Assembly: GCF_026210795.1 (NCBI RefSeq) | Contig: NC_089448.1 | Location: 2,976,001 to 3,040,000, forward strand | Direction of reading: 5' to 3' | DNA: 64,000 bases | From: Rhizophagus irregularis | Lineage: Eukaryota > Glomeromycota > Glomeromycetes > Glomerales > Glomeraceae | Part shown: piece after piece, positions 1 to 10,398 of the stretch | How positions within the stretch are numbered: the first letter of the stretch is position 1 | Layout: every line of letters starts with the position of its first letter | Notes under the pieces: generated by a model | What the model saw: the letters and a program-made list of their open reading frames with translations, nothing else | What the model was told of the DNA's origin: nothing | The model's database searches: none | Program-made: the position numbers and the translations under genes

Positions 1-1144
1 AAAGAAGGTAAAAGAAATAAACCAGTATGATTCATAAAATTATATAGTTGAATATCTGAATAAAAAAATAATGATTTAATATGAGTAATAATTAAGTATA
101 AATAAGATTTTTTAAAATGATTACCATCATTTACATCCAAAGAAGCAATAGGAATTCCCAATTCGATTAAATAAACGATGATTTTGTCATTGAATTTTAG
201 AAAAATAAACTTTTCATTACTGAATATTCGATATCATACATTTTAAACTAAAAATAAATAGTATTCAATATATTTAATTATAATTTAACGTCAATTGGTT
301 TGAAAATAATTTTATAACTATATTCATTACCTCATTCTCATCTTTATGGTTAACAAATATTTTTACACTTTTCTCAGTATTAATATTCCATTCATAAATG
401 TAATCATTTGAATCCATTGGATACAGGTAAACTTTATCATATTTTGATATACTAACTAATTCATAATCTTTAAGTATCCTATAAAATCTCTTACATTCCC
501 ATTTGTTATCTTTTGTTTGTGTGGAATAAATCCAAATAATATCATGACTTCCAAAAGTTTCATGAACGTAGAATAAACTATATAAAATAAATTCACCTTT
601 TAAATTAAAGGTACAGTAATTAGAATTTGAATGAGAAACTTCTGTATCTAAATTTAATGCAATTTTTTTTTTATTATTCATATCGATTACTAAAAAAAAA
701 TATTAAATAAATATCAATTACCATAATTTAATAATTTCATAATCAAATAATTATTACTTACCAGTAATAGTACATTTATAATCATTACTGATATAAGCAA
801 GTTTCTTATCATCAGAAACACATGAACTTCTGATTCCTTTATCTTCATTAATTTTGACAGTTTGATCAAATTTAAGTTGAACCTTATCCATATCTTCAAC
901 ATTCCAACCGGCAATTGAACGATCTTCTTTACTATATGTAATAAGGTAGTTTTCTTTTGGTGATATTTCTATTATAATAATAGGTTTACCGTTATGTGGT
1001 TCATCATTGATATCATCGAAGGTAAATATTTTATCAACATCATTTTTATCATCGATATCATCGGAGGTAAGTATTTTATCAACATCGATATTATTAATAT
1101 CAATTTTGTCAGCATCATCGTTAATTTCGATTATTGTTACTCAT
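1..1144 (-). CDS. Propeller-like protein, probable N-terminal part of an ion-transport-domain protein (partial)
   Basis: Read on the minus strand, this is the 5' part of a spliced gene that runs off the left edge. The likely ATG is at 1144-1142. One extra T near 1123 shifts the frame at codon 8; after it the frame stays open to 762. An intron at 761-690 (GTAAGT to TTTTTTTTTAG) joins in phase 1 to 689-about 290. A third open segment, about 219 to 1, continues the protein after a second, unresolved intron. The protein has repeated strand-turn units with phrases such as YLITYSKEDRSIAGWNVED and GEFILYSLFY, as in WD-like propellers. From memory, similar Rhizophagus proteins carry this propeller before an ion transport domain; that domain would lie outside the window, so the function is inferred. 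The 5' frameshift may be a real lesion or an assembly error. Confidence 0.6.
690..761 (-). other. Intron of the propeller-like gene
   Basis: The donor GTAAGT (761-756) follows ATTACTG, and the acceptor TTTTTTTTTAG ends at 690. Splicing restores one frame (Thr-Val-Ile-Asp-Met-Asn) between two otherwise separate open segments, which supports the intron. It is 72 bp, the usual size for this window. Confidence 0.75.
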
Positions 1145-2899
1145 TTGGTAATCGCTTATAAATAGTATAAATTTATTACCAAAGAAATCATTATTTTATA
1201 TCGTCCATTTGCGATTATATACTTTTTTTTTTTAGTTTGAAACACACGTGTAAATATGCATGGCAGTACGTAAAATTACGCCTCTTGCATAAAAAATTTT
1301 TTTATTATGAAAAGTTAATTGAGTAATGATCAGTGAATCAAATTTAAGTATTTTTTTTTTGTGCGTGATCTCAAATGAAAATGTGCTTTTTTAAAACGAC
1401 ACTTTTCCTTTTTCTCAACTAAATACAATAATCTGTTTATTTTAAATTATTTATTTATCTTGAACTATAATATAAAAACATTAAAGAAAATATACGCACC
1501 GAAATTACTAGTATTTGTTTTATATAAACAAATAAACATAATGTTATTAAAAACAATATGTAATATGTTTTATAACTTACTATACACATTATTAAAGATA
1601 ATTTAGTAAACATTAAACATAGCAGGGAGCTTTAAATATCATTGAATAGTAAAAATTTATTATTCGTCTATATTATTAAAGAGTATGACTTGATCATAGA
1701 ATAATTGGATATATTTTAATCCTTGATTGTAAATTTAATAATTTAATCTAGTCATGAACATTGATTTCAACACTATTATTGGCTTGATTTAGAATCATGT
1801 GATCGGCTGTTTTTTTGGTCAAATCTGTTAATAACAAAGAAAACTTACAAATAGCAGTTAAAAAACATTTATATTTTATTTAGTTATTGGTATCTTTAAA
1901 TTTTAAATTAGATGATAAATAATTATAATAGTACCTAAATCAGAAACTTCTAAGTCGATTAATTGAGAGTCACAAACACAACTATTTTTAAAATAAAACT
2001 TTTAAAATAGAAAATACCTAACGATATTCATAATAGGTTACTGTTGTATGAAGCGCTGACGTTTCACTAGGTCAAATGAATCATAGATGTAGCAAATGTG
2101 AAGCTATGATGTGGGATTGATGAAAGAGTAAACAAATCATCAAAATCACCAGTACTGATCAAAAATCCTGGGTAGTTACCCCGTATTGTGTCACGACGTC
2201 ACTTGCCGGACGGCGAATCACGGACTAATTATCAAATTGTAAAAAATAACATTTATTTCTCAAGGAATAGTATTATATATTTGACCCTTATTAATTTTTT
2301 TAAGCCTATGATATCTTTATTTCACTTCCTAATATTCCTTACATCTAGAGTTAATGGCTTTCAACTTTCAAGCAATGCCCTATAAAATTTTTTAATATTT
2401 TGTGTATTTGTGAGTATTACAGGATTTTTTAATTTCTAATAATCATTTATCGTCAAATTTCTGAGAACAGAGAAAATTACTATTGAATGCAACACTAAAT
2501 CACTAATGCAGCTTTGAAAATCTAAAGCTATTAAGTTTTTCTTGCGAAATATTCAAATTATATCCAGCAGATAATGTTCTGATAAAAATGTTTTTTTTGA
2601 CATTTTGCGGGAAAAATTGACTACTTAATAAATACATGTTTAATGCAGATCAGTTCATCGGGAAAAATATAGCCCGAAAAACATTTTTTTATCAGATGAT
2701 CGACATTTGCATATCCCATTTTGAAAACGGCAATAATGCAGATCAGCGCATCGGAAAAAATATAGCCCGAAAATTTTTTTTTTTTTACTGAAACTTCTAC
2801 TTTTGGTTAAAATATTCCTTATTTATGAGATGAATAGTACAAAAAAAAATTTCGAAGAAAATAATTTTTTTAAAGTAAATAAATTTTTAAAATAACCAA
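1145..2899. other. A+T-rich intergenic region between divergent genes
   Basis: It separates the minus-strand propeller gene from the plus-strand Sel1-kinase gene, so both promoters should lie here. I see long A and T runs, a short inverted repeat (TTTGGTAAT/ATTACCAAA, 1144-1184) just upstream of the propeller start, and a two-copy repeat near the right end. A 65-codon open frame at 2188-2385 has no coding character. No RNA gene was recognised. Confidence 0.6.
2642..2775 (+). repeat. Two-copy direct repeat upstream of the Sel1-kinase gene
   Basis: Two copies of about 40 bp start at 2642 and 2735. Each holds AATGCAGATCAG, then CATCGG, then AAAAATATAGCCCGAAAA. They differ at a few positions and are 93 bp apart. 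They end about 125 bp before the start codon, so they could lie in the promoter; any role is a guess. Confidence 0.65.
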
Positions 2900-5800
2900 A
2901 TGGAAGCTACTAATATAAAAGATACAGTAAGCAGCAAAAATTGTTTATATTGTAATAAACCTTTTACTAAGGAATTATTGTGTAAAAAATGCATTAATTC
3001 TTTAGAAAAATTAGCAGAAAATGGTATTACTGTTGCAATGAATATTTTAGCTATACATTATGAATATGGAAAAGGAACAGAAAAGAATTTAGAAAAAGTC
3101 TTTTACTGGTATCAAAAAGCAGCAGAAAATGGTTATACTAATGCAATGTATAATTTAGCTATGTGTTATAAAAATGGAAAAGAAACAGAAAAGAATTTAG
3201 AAAAAAGCTTTTTTTGGTATCAAAAAGCAGCAGAAAATAGTTATATTGATGCAATGTCTAATTTAGCCTTATATTATAAAAATGGAGAAGGAACAGAAAA
3301 GAATTTAGAAAAAGCCTTTTATTGGTATCAAAAAGCAGCAGAAAATGGTTATAATAATGCAATGTTTAATTCAGCCATATGTTATAAAAATGGAAAAGAA
3401 ACAGAAAAGAATTTAGAAAAAGCCTTTTGTTGGTATCAAAAAGTAGCAGAAAATGGTTATACTAGTGCAATGTATAATTTAGCTATATGTTATAAAAATG
3501 GAGAAGGAACAGAAAAGAATTTAGAAAAAGCCTTTTATTGGTATCAAAAAGTAGCAGAAAATGGTTATAATAATGCAATGTTTAATTTAGCTATCTGTTA
3601 TAAAAATGGAGAAGGAACAGAAAAGAATTTAGAAAAAGCCTTTTATTGGTATCAAAAAGTAGCAGAAAATGGTTATACTAATGCAATGTTTAATTTAGCA
3701 ATATGTTATGAAAATGGAGAAGGAACAGAAAAGAATTTAGAAAAAGCCTTTTATTGGTATCAAAAAGCAGCAGAAAATGGTCAAGAAAATGCAATTTTTA
3801 ATTTAGCCAATAGATATTATAGTGGAGAAGGAACCGAAAAGAATTTAGAAAAAGCCTTTTATTGGTATCAAATAGCAGCAGAAAAAAATCATTTTACTAA
3901 AGCAATGTTTAATTTAGCCTTATGTTATGAAGATGGAGAAGGAACAGAAAAGAATTTAGAAAAAGCCTTTTATTGGTATCAAAAAGCAGCAGAAAATGGT
4001 AAAGAAAATGCAATGTATAATTTAGCCTTATGTTATATAAATGGAGAAGGAACAGAAAAGAATTTAGAAAAAGCCTTTTATTGGTATCAAAAAGCAGCAG
4101 AAAAAGATGTAGAAAATGCAATGTTTAATTTAGCCATATGCTATAAACATGGAGAAGGAACAGAAAAGAATTTAGAAAAAGCCTTTTATTGGTATCAAAA
4201 AGCAGCAGAAAATGGTAAAGAAAATGCAATGTATAATTTAGCCTTATGTTATATAAATGGAGAAGGAACAGAAAAGAATTTAGAAAAAGCCTTTTATTGG
4301 TATCAAAAAGCAGCAGAAAAAGATGTAGAAAATGCAATGTTTAATTTAGCCTTATGCTATAAAAATGGAAAAGGAACAGAAAAGAATTTAGAAAAAGCCT
4401 TTTATTGGTATCAAATAGCAGCAGAAAAAAATCATTTTACTAAAGCAATGTTTAATTTAGCCTTATGTTATAAAAATGGAGAAGGAACAGAAAAGAATTT
4501 AGAAAAAGCCTTTTATTGGTATCAAAAAGCAGCAGAAAATGGTCAAGAAAATGCAATTTTTAATTTAGCCAATAGGTATTATAGTGGAGAAGGAACAGAA
4601 AAGAATTTAGAAAAAGCCTTTTATTGGTATCAAAAAGCAGCAGAAAATGGTCATGCAAGTGCAATTTTTAATTTAGCCAATAGGTATTATAGTGGAGAAG
4701 GAACAGAAAAGAATTTAGAAAAAGCCTTTTACTGGTATCAAAAAGCAGCAGAAAATGGTCATGCAAGTGCAATATTTAATTTAGCCATATGCTATAGAAA
4801 TGGAGAAGGAACAGAAAAGAATTTAGAAAAAGCCTTTCATTGGTATCAAAAAGCAGCAGAAAATGGTCGTACTGATGCAATGAATTATTTAGCTAATAGG
4901 TATTATAGTGGAGAAGGAACAGAAAAGAATTTAGAAAAAGCCTTTTACTGGTATCAAAAAGCAGCAGAAAATGGTCATGCAAGTGCAATGAATTATTTAG
5001 CTAATAGGTATTATAGTGGAGAAGGAACAGAAAAGAATTTAGAAAAAGCCTTTTATTGGTATCAAAAAGCAACAGAAAATGGTGAAGAAGATGCAATGAA
5101 TAATTTAGCCATATGTTATGAAAATGGAGAAGGAACAGAAAAGAATTTAGAAAAAGCCTTTTACTGGTATCAAAAAGCAGCAGAAAATGGTGAAGAAGAT
5201 GCAATGAATAATTTAGCCATATGCTATAAACATGGAGAAGGAACAGAAAAGAATTTAGAAAAAGCCTTTTATTGGTATCAAAAAGCAGCAGAAAATGGTC
5301 AAGAAAATGCAATGCTTAATTTAGTCACATGTTATGAAAATGGAGAAGGAACAGAAAAGAATTTAGAAAAAGCATTTTATTGGTACCAAAAAGTAGCAGA
5401 AAATGAAGTTAGATTAGTATGTAATGAATGCAAGCAACCATTCATTGATTACCAGTGGTGCCATCAATGTAATACTAAACGATTTCAACAAGATTTTTCT
5501 AAATGGACTAGTAAAAATGAATTTATTGATAAATTTATTCAAGAAGCACAATTAAATGCTAAAAATAGTTATGAACTTTTAGAGTGGATACCTTATAATA
5601 AATTGTCAGGAATTAATTATTATAATAAAGGAGGATTTAGTGAAATTCATAAAGCTATCTGGTTAGATGGACCTATTTACGGTTGGAATTTTAACAAACA
5701 ACAATGGAATAGATGTAGTTTTCAAGCAGGTTATGAGGTTATTCTTAAAACACTTAATAGTTCATCAAACTTAGATAGTAAATTTTTGGATGAGGTATAT

Positions 5801-6784
5801 TATTCATATTTTGTGGCAATTTTATTTTTTTTATGCAAATGTTTAACAATTTTTTTATAATTTATATAGTGGAAATATTATTATAATTGTCAGAAAAAAT
5901 CATTTTCAAAATTTATACAATTCTTTGGGTTTACCCAAGATCCAAATAATTTAAATTATATAATTATAATGAGTTATGCAAAAAAAGGAAGTTTGAGAAA
6001 ATGTTTATCTGATATAATTAAATTTAAGTGGAAAGACAAGTTACGATTATTGAAAAAAATTATACTAGGACTTAAAGTAATTCATGAATCAAATTTAACT
6101 CATGGTGATTTTCATGATGGTAATATTTTAATGTCAGATGATTACAATGAGTTATTTATTATAGATTTAGGATTATGTAAACCTGTAAGCGATTTACAAG
6201 ACTCTGTCAATAAAGTTAATGAAATTTATGGGGTTTTACCTTATATGGCGCCTGAAATATTAAGAAAAAAACCTTATACACAAGCAAGTGATATTTATAG
6301 TTTTTCAATAATAATGTGGGAATTTACATCAGGTATCCCTCCATTTAATCATGAATCACATGATCTTCAGCTTAGTTTAAGTATTTGTGAAGGGAAACGG
6401 CCTAAAATTACAAAAAATACTCCAGAATGTTATATAGATTTAATGAAAAAATGTTGGGATTCAGATCCTTCTAATAGACCAACCATAATAATGCTTGAAA
6501 ATATTTTATCTGAATGGAATAAGTGTATTAGTGAATATTATATAATAAACAGGGATGGAAATTATGAATATGTAGTATCTGGTATTAATAGTCAATTTGA
6601 AAATGATATGCTGGAATTTGTAGAAGCAGACAAAGCTTTAATACAAGAACAAGCAAATACCTCTGTTATACAATCTCATTCACAAGCCTATTATAAAAGT
6701 CGAAAACTTACTGAAATTTTAGTTCAAGAAGAGTCTCAAGGTCTTGATTGTGTAATTGAAGATTTTAATTCTAATATTTTTTAA
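2900..6784 (+). CDS. Sel1-repeat protein kinase with paired zinc-ribbon motifs
   Basis: Two exons, 2900-5794 and 5870-6784, encode 1269 residues. The N-terminus has a CxxC-x9-CxxC motif (C15, C18, C28, C31). Next come 22 Sel1-like repeats of about 36 residues (roughly 37-833), which form helical scaffolds that bind partner proteins. A second CxxC pair follows (C841, C844, C854, C857). The C-terminus is a protein kinase: glycine loop GGFSEIH (911-917), lysine K950 in VILKT, catalytic loop HGDFHDGN (1043-1050), DLG at 1064-1066 in place of DFG, and APE at 1092-1094. The HRD arginine is replaced by glycine, but the aspartate and asparagine are kept, so activity is plausible. Glomeromycotina have greatly expanded kinase families of this layout, thought to act in signalling; substrates are unknown. 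The intron splits the kinase N-lobe. Confidence 0.9.
3008..5408 (+). repeat. 108-bp coding tandem repeats (Sel1 units)
   Basis: About 22 head-to-tail units of 108 bp (a few of 111 bp) encode the Sel1 repeats. Almost every unit shares the same DNA around GGAACAGAAAAGAATTTAG and the following AAAGCCTTTTATTGGTATCA, while the variable 15-20 codons differ. Units at about 3990-4200 recur nearly unchanged at about 4206-4420 (GKENA then DVENA), and the NHFTK unit occurs twice. Such DNA identity points to recent unequal exchange. Confidence 0.9.
5795..5869 (+). other. Intron in the kinase domain
   Basis: The donor GTATAT follows GATGAG and the acceptor TTTATATAG ends at 5869. Removal of 75 bp in phase 0 joins Leu-Asp-Glu to Trp-Lys-Tyr and makes one kinase domain from two open frames. 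Without it the first frame ends after a short hydrophobic tail. Confidence 0.88.
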
Positions 6785-6930
6785 TCATCACTCATGTTAC
6801 TCCAATTTTTTTTATTATAATAGTCATATTAAAAATTATAGCATAGTATAATCATTAAATATGAAGTGGGTCTGGTTCATTTCACCAACAATCATTTCAC
6901 TGTCATAAAAAATAAATATTGAATATGAGA

Positions 6931-7115
6931 CCCTATAAAAACGAAATGTGTTAAATTTGTGTTCATGTGTAAAAAACGTCCAAAAAAGCACCATTTTGTC
7001 CGATTTATGTCTTATTACAAAAAAACAAAAATTAAACAAAATGGTGCTTTTTTAGACATTTATTACACATGAGCACAAATATTAAACAAATTTACCTCAT
7101 TTCGTTTTTATAGGG
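6931..7115. repeat. Long imperfect inverted repeat (foldback)
   Basis: Arms at 6931-6999 and 7036-7115 pair over about 70 bp with a few gaps and mismatches, leaving a 36-bp loop. The outer end is CCCTATAAAAACGAAATG and the inner end AAAAAAGCACCATTTTGT. It lies about 150 bp past the Sel1-kinase stop, so a transcript reading through would fold into a long hairpin. It may be a MITE; no target duplication was found. Confidence 0.75.
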
Positions 7116-9609
7116 AGATATTTTATTATAAAAACTTTTTATTTAGATATTTAGTTTAGATATAATAAGTATTGACACTTACTTTCATCTTAGACTGGTT
7201 AGTAGATAGAATAACATATAGCTATATCTATTGTATTCTTTTTTATTTTTTTTTACATATGTTACATATGTAATTATAAATTTCATTAAAATAATAAAAA
7301 CTAACAAATATATATATATATAAACTTTTTAGTTTTTGATCAAAACAAAACATTAATACATTTATTTTAAAAAATAAACTATTGTGAAAAGTATGTGCTA
7401 TTCCCCTAAGGAAATCTATAGTAGTAGTTTTTTTTTGTATTTAATAAAATCTAACAAAGAAATATGTGTTACTAACAAAAAAATTTCCCCATTTCATATA
7501 AAGATATATGTAAAGATATTTATAATATTTTTATATTTAATTTTATATATATGTCAATAAAAGGTTTGTTGGTAAAATAACCCTGTTGGTGAAATGTTTG
7601 TCGGTGAAACGTTTGTCAGTAAAATGAAGTAATTGCATATGGAGCTTATGTAATGTAGATTAAAATTGGCTAAATAATAAATTAAATGTATTTTGGTATC
7701 AACAATCATCTCTATATATTCTAATACAATTATCATAATTCTTATTAAAGAAACAAAAGAAATTGATACGGATTAGATTTTAATTTTTGGTGTTAAATCA
7801 AGAATTTTCATTTAATTTTACAAATTCCATTTGATACAGTGTAAACAAGTATAAAAATTTAGTTTTTCAAATTCTTATTTAATGAACCACTGAATAGAGT
7901 GTAGAATTTTCTGTTGATGAATTTTCTCTAGTACTACAAAAATTTAGTTTTATTTGGAAATACTTTATCGAAGGGCAAAAATGCATTATGACATTGATAT
8001 GTTTACACAAAAAAGTTTCTATTTTAACAAGTAAACGTTAAACATGTTGGGAAGCTTTAAGCAATTTTATTTGAAATGATTTCAAAGTTTTACCCTTGAA
8101 ATTTCATCCACAAAAGAGCTCTGAAACCTGACCCAATAAATTTTTTTTCAGGTTAGGTCATATTGGGCTACCCACTTGACCCGATCTGATCTGTTTAACC
8201 CAAAAATTTTATATTGATAAAATAATTATAAAAAAAAACGTTTCAGATTTTTTACGCTGAATTTTTAAATTTTAAAACCACTTTTTTTTCTCGTTTCATG
8301 GATTTAAATTTTTGAGGTCGGCAGTCGGTATTTTATTTAAAAATTTTATATATTTGTATATTTGTAAGGCAAAAATGGTAGTCCCAAATATTAAAAATTT
8401 TTTTTTTTTTTTTCCTTGAATTTTTTTAAAATTAGGTTGGCGGTTATGAGAACCAATTTTTAATGTTGTGTCGCCTAATATAAAAAGTTATTTTATTATT
8501 AAAAAAAATGGTTTTTAAGAGAAATTTTTTTTTTAGTAAATTACAACAATCATTAAGATTGTGATAATAGATTAAGGGGGACTTCTATCTGAACTATGTA
8601 TTTCTTTTCTTGTAAGATGAATTTATTTGTATTTTTCTGCACGTTACTAAAAAAAAAATAAAACTGGTACTTTTTTTTTCAAAAAAAATTCAATAAATAA
8701 AAAATTTGTTACAAAAAATTTGTTTGGGTGGTAATAAATAAAATGCTTTTTTTTTGAGCAAATTTGATAATCAGATTTAGGGTTCATCATAGAGAAAATC
8801 AACAATACTTTGACTCATAATTAGCTAAACAAGTTTAAAACAAGGAAACCTGTCGGCTCAAAATACAATCTTTTAGAAAAAAAAGAGAAATTAGAAAACT
8901 CACCCAAAGGGCGAACAGAAAGAAACTATAACTAAAAAAATTCTATGATAAAAAAAAAAAATAAAAAAAAAATATCTATTTGACAAATATGTAAATAGGG
9001 AGCAACTGACTAATTCCATCCCATTAACTATTTTATTCTAATTTCGCATCAAGAAAATTAACGTCTTCCCTTTACTTATATTTAAAATAAAAATATTTTC
9101 TCTCTCATAATCAAAGGTTTTTTGATAATCGTACCGTAATTTTCATATAATGCTTCGCATAATAGCAGCGTTTAGAAAATTAACGTGTGCCTTTGTTTAT
9201 GTCATAAAAAAAATAAATTATTTTACCCTATAACTAAAGGTTATTATTGTAATCGTACCGACATCATATGCGCGAATTTAGTTCATTTGAATTTAATTAA
9301 CAAAGTTGCCTTTAGCGGTCCTTTACGTAATACTAATATGATCGGCATTCATGTGTTTTTATGTCATATGATTATAAAGACCAGTTAATAAAAAAAATTT
9401 TCCATTCAACTAATCGTAAAACAAAAATAACTTAATGAAAAATACGCGTTCAACCCATCTAACCACTATACAACCCATCCAACTAACTTCGGTATATACT
9501 TCAGCATAAAACCGGCGTAATTTTTTTATAAAACTTACTGAAATTGTTAGTTTTCTCTACTTTTTTTTAGTTATTCGTTTACTTATAGAATTTTATTTTT
9601 TTTTAAGTA
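7116..9609. other. A+T-rich intergenic region
   Basis: No convincing gene. Contents: the short tandem repeat at 7564-7627; a patch at about 8115-8205 rich in CTGACCC and GACCCGATC motifs that resembles 17560-17690 in reverse; and an imperfect 122-bp-offset duplication (about 9052-9150 and 9174-9272) with shared AGAAAATTAACGT and AATCGTACCG blocks. Long T and A runs fill the rest. Confidence 0.55.
7564..7627 (+). repeat. Short tandem repeat, about 15-17 bp unit
   Basis: Four diverged copies of a unit like GTTTGTCGGTGAAAC stand in tandem. A related motif in the opposite sense (TTCACCAACAATCATTTCAC) occurs at about 6879-6900. Confidence 0.6.
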
Positions 9610-10224
9610 ATGTCTACCCGAGATTCAACTAGGTTATATTGTTCAATCTGCAAAAGGCGTGTTAAAGGGTTCAAAAATCGCTCAGGTCTACAAAGACACG
9701 AAACATTAAAACATGTATCTTACAATACACTTCCTTCACATATTCAACCAGTTTCAGAGTCCGAGCTTTCACACTTGAAAAAAGCTATAATTAAAGAATT
9801 ACAAAAACGTCTTAAAAACCATCATACTGCTGTTGGGAAACAAGTATTTTCGATACATTGTAGTGAAGATGCCTTCGTTGGTATTTTTAGAAACCATATA
9901 ACGCGTTACTCTCCATGTGGGTCTTCTTATTTATGTATCTTTAAGGGAGAAAAGGCCTTTGATGAAGTTGGAAAAGTCTTAGATGACAAAAATTGGGGTG
10001 AGCGCAATTATGGAGGAGGACAATTGAGTTTTGTTCGTTTGTATATGCCTGAAAGTGAAAATAACAGTTATGATCAAAATGCAAAAAAATCAAAATCAAA
10101 ATTAGTTTATAATGGAGAAATGACCGTTAAATGGAAGGTGACGGGAGGTAGAGACAAAGAGAACCATAAATTTGAAGCGGGTTCAGCTCAATTTCGTTTT
10201 TTTTTAGACCAATGTCAAATTTAA
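9610..10224 (+). CDS. C2H2 zinc-finger protein
   Basis: A single-exon open frame of 204 residues. Residues 11-35 form one C2H2 finger (C11, C14, H30, H35) in a basic stretch with the typical F-x5-L core (GFKNRSGLQRH). A helical segment follows (about 55-75, SELSHLKKAIIKELQKRL), then a mixed region ending in FRFFLDQCQI with no domain I recognise. The finger suggests nucleic-acid binding. It converges on the transposase relic at 10399-12635, only 174 bp away, and could be its accessory protein, as some transposons carry a finger protein, or a host gene. The start is the first ATG after a T-rich leader, and codon use looks genuine. Confidence 0.7.
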   Translation: MSTRDSTRLYCSICKRRVKGFKNRSGLQRHETLKHVSYNTLPSHIQPVSESELSHLKKAIIKELQKRLKNHHTAVGKQVFSIHCSEDAFVGIFRNHITRYSPCGSSYLCIFKGEKAFDEVGKVLDDKNWGERNYGGGQLSFVRLYMPESENNSYDQNAKKSKSKLVYNGEMTVKWKVTGGRDKENHKFEAGSAQFRFFLDQCQI

Positions 10225-10398
10225 AGAAAATTTTATAAACTTATGTAATTAGGTTTTTATTATGATAACGATGGAATGAACTACTATCAATTGAAAAAAA
10301 ATTACATAGATATAGTATTAGTTCAATTGCCCATAATAAAAATTACTTGATCACGAAAATTTTTTTTTCTTTTTTATTGTTAAACAAATAAAATCCTA

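Noticed and set aside
3909-5312. Long minus-strand open frames within the Sel1 repeats
   Set aside because: They are reverse shadows of the 108-bp coding repeat; each copy gives the same artificial Leu/Phe-rich peptide.
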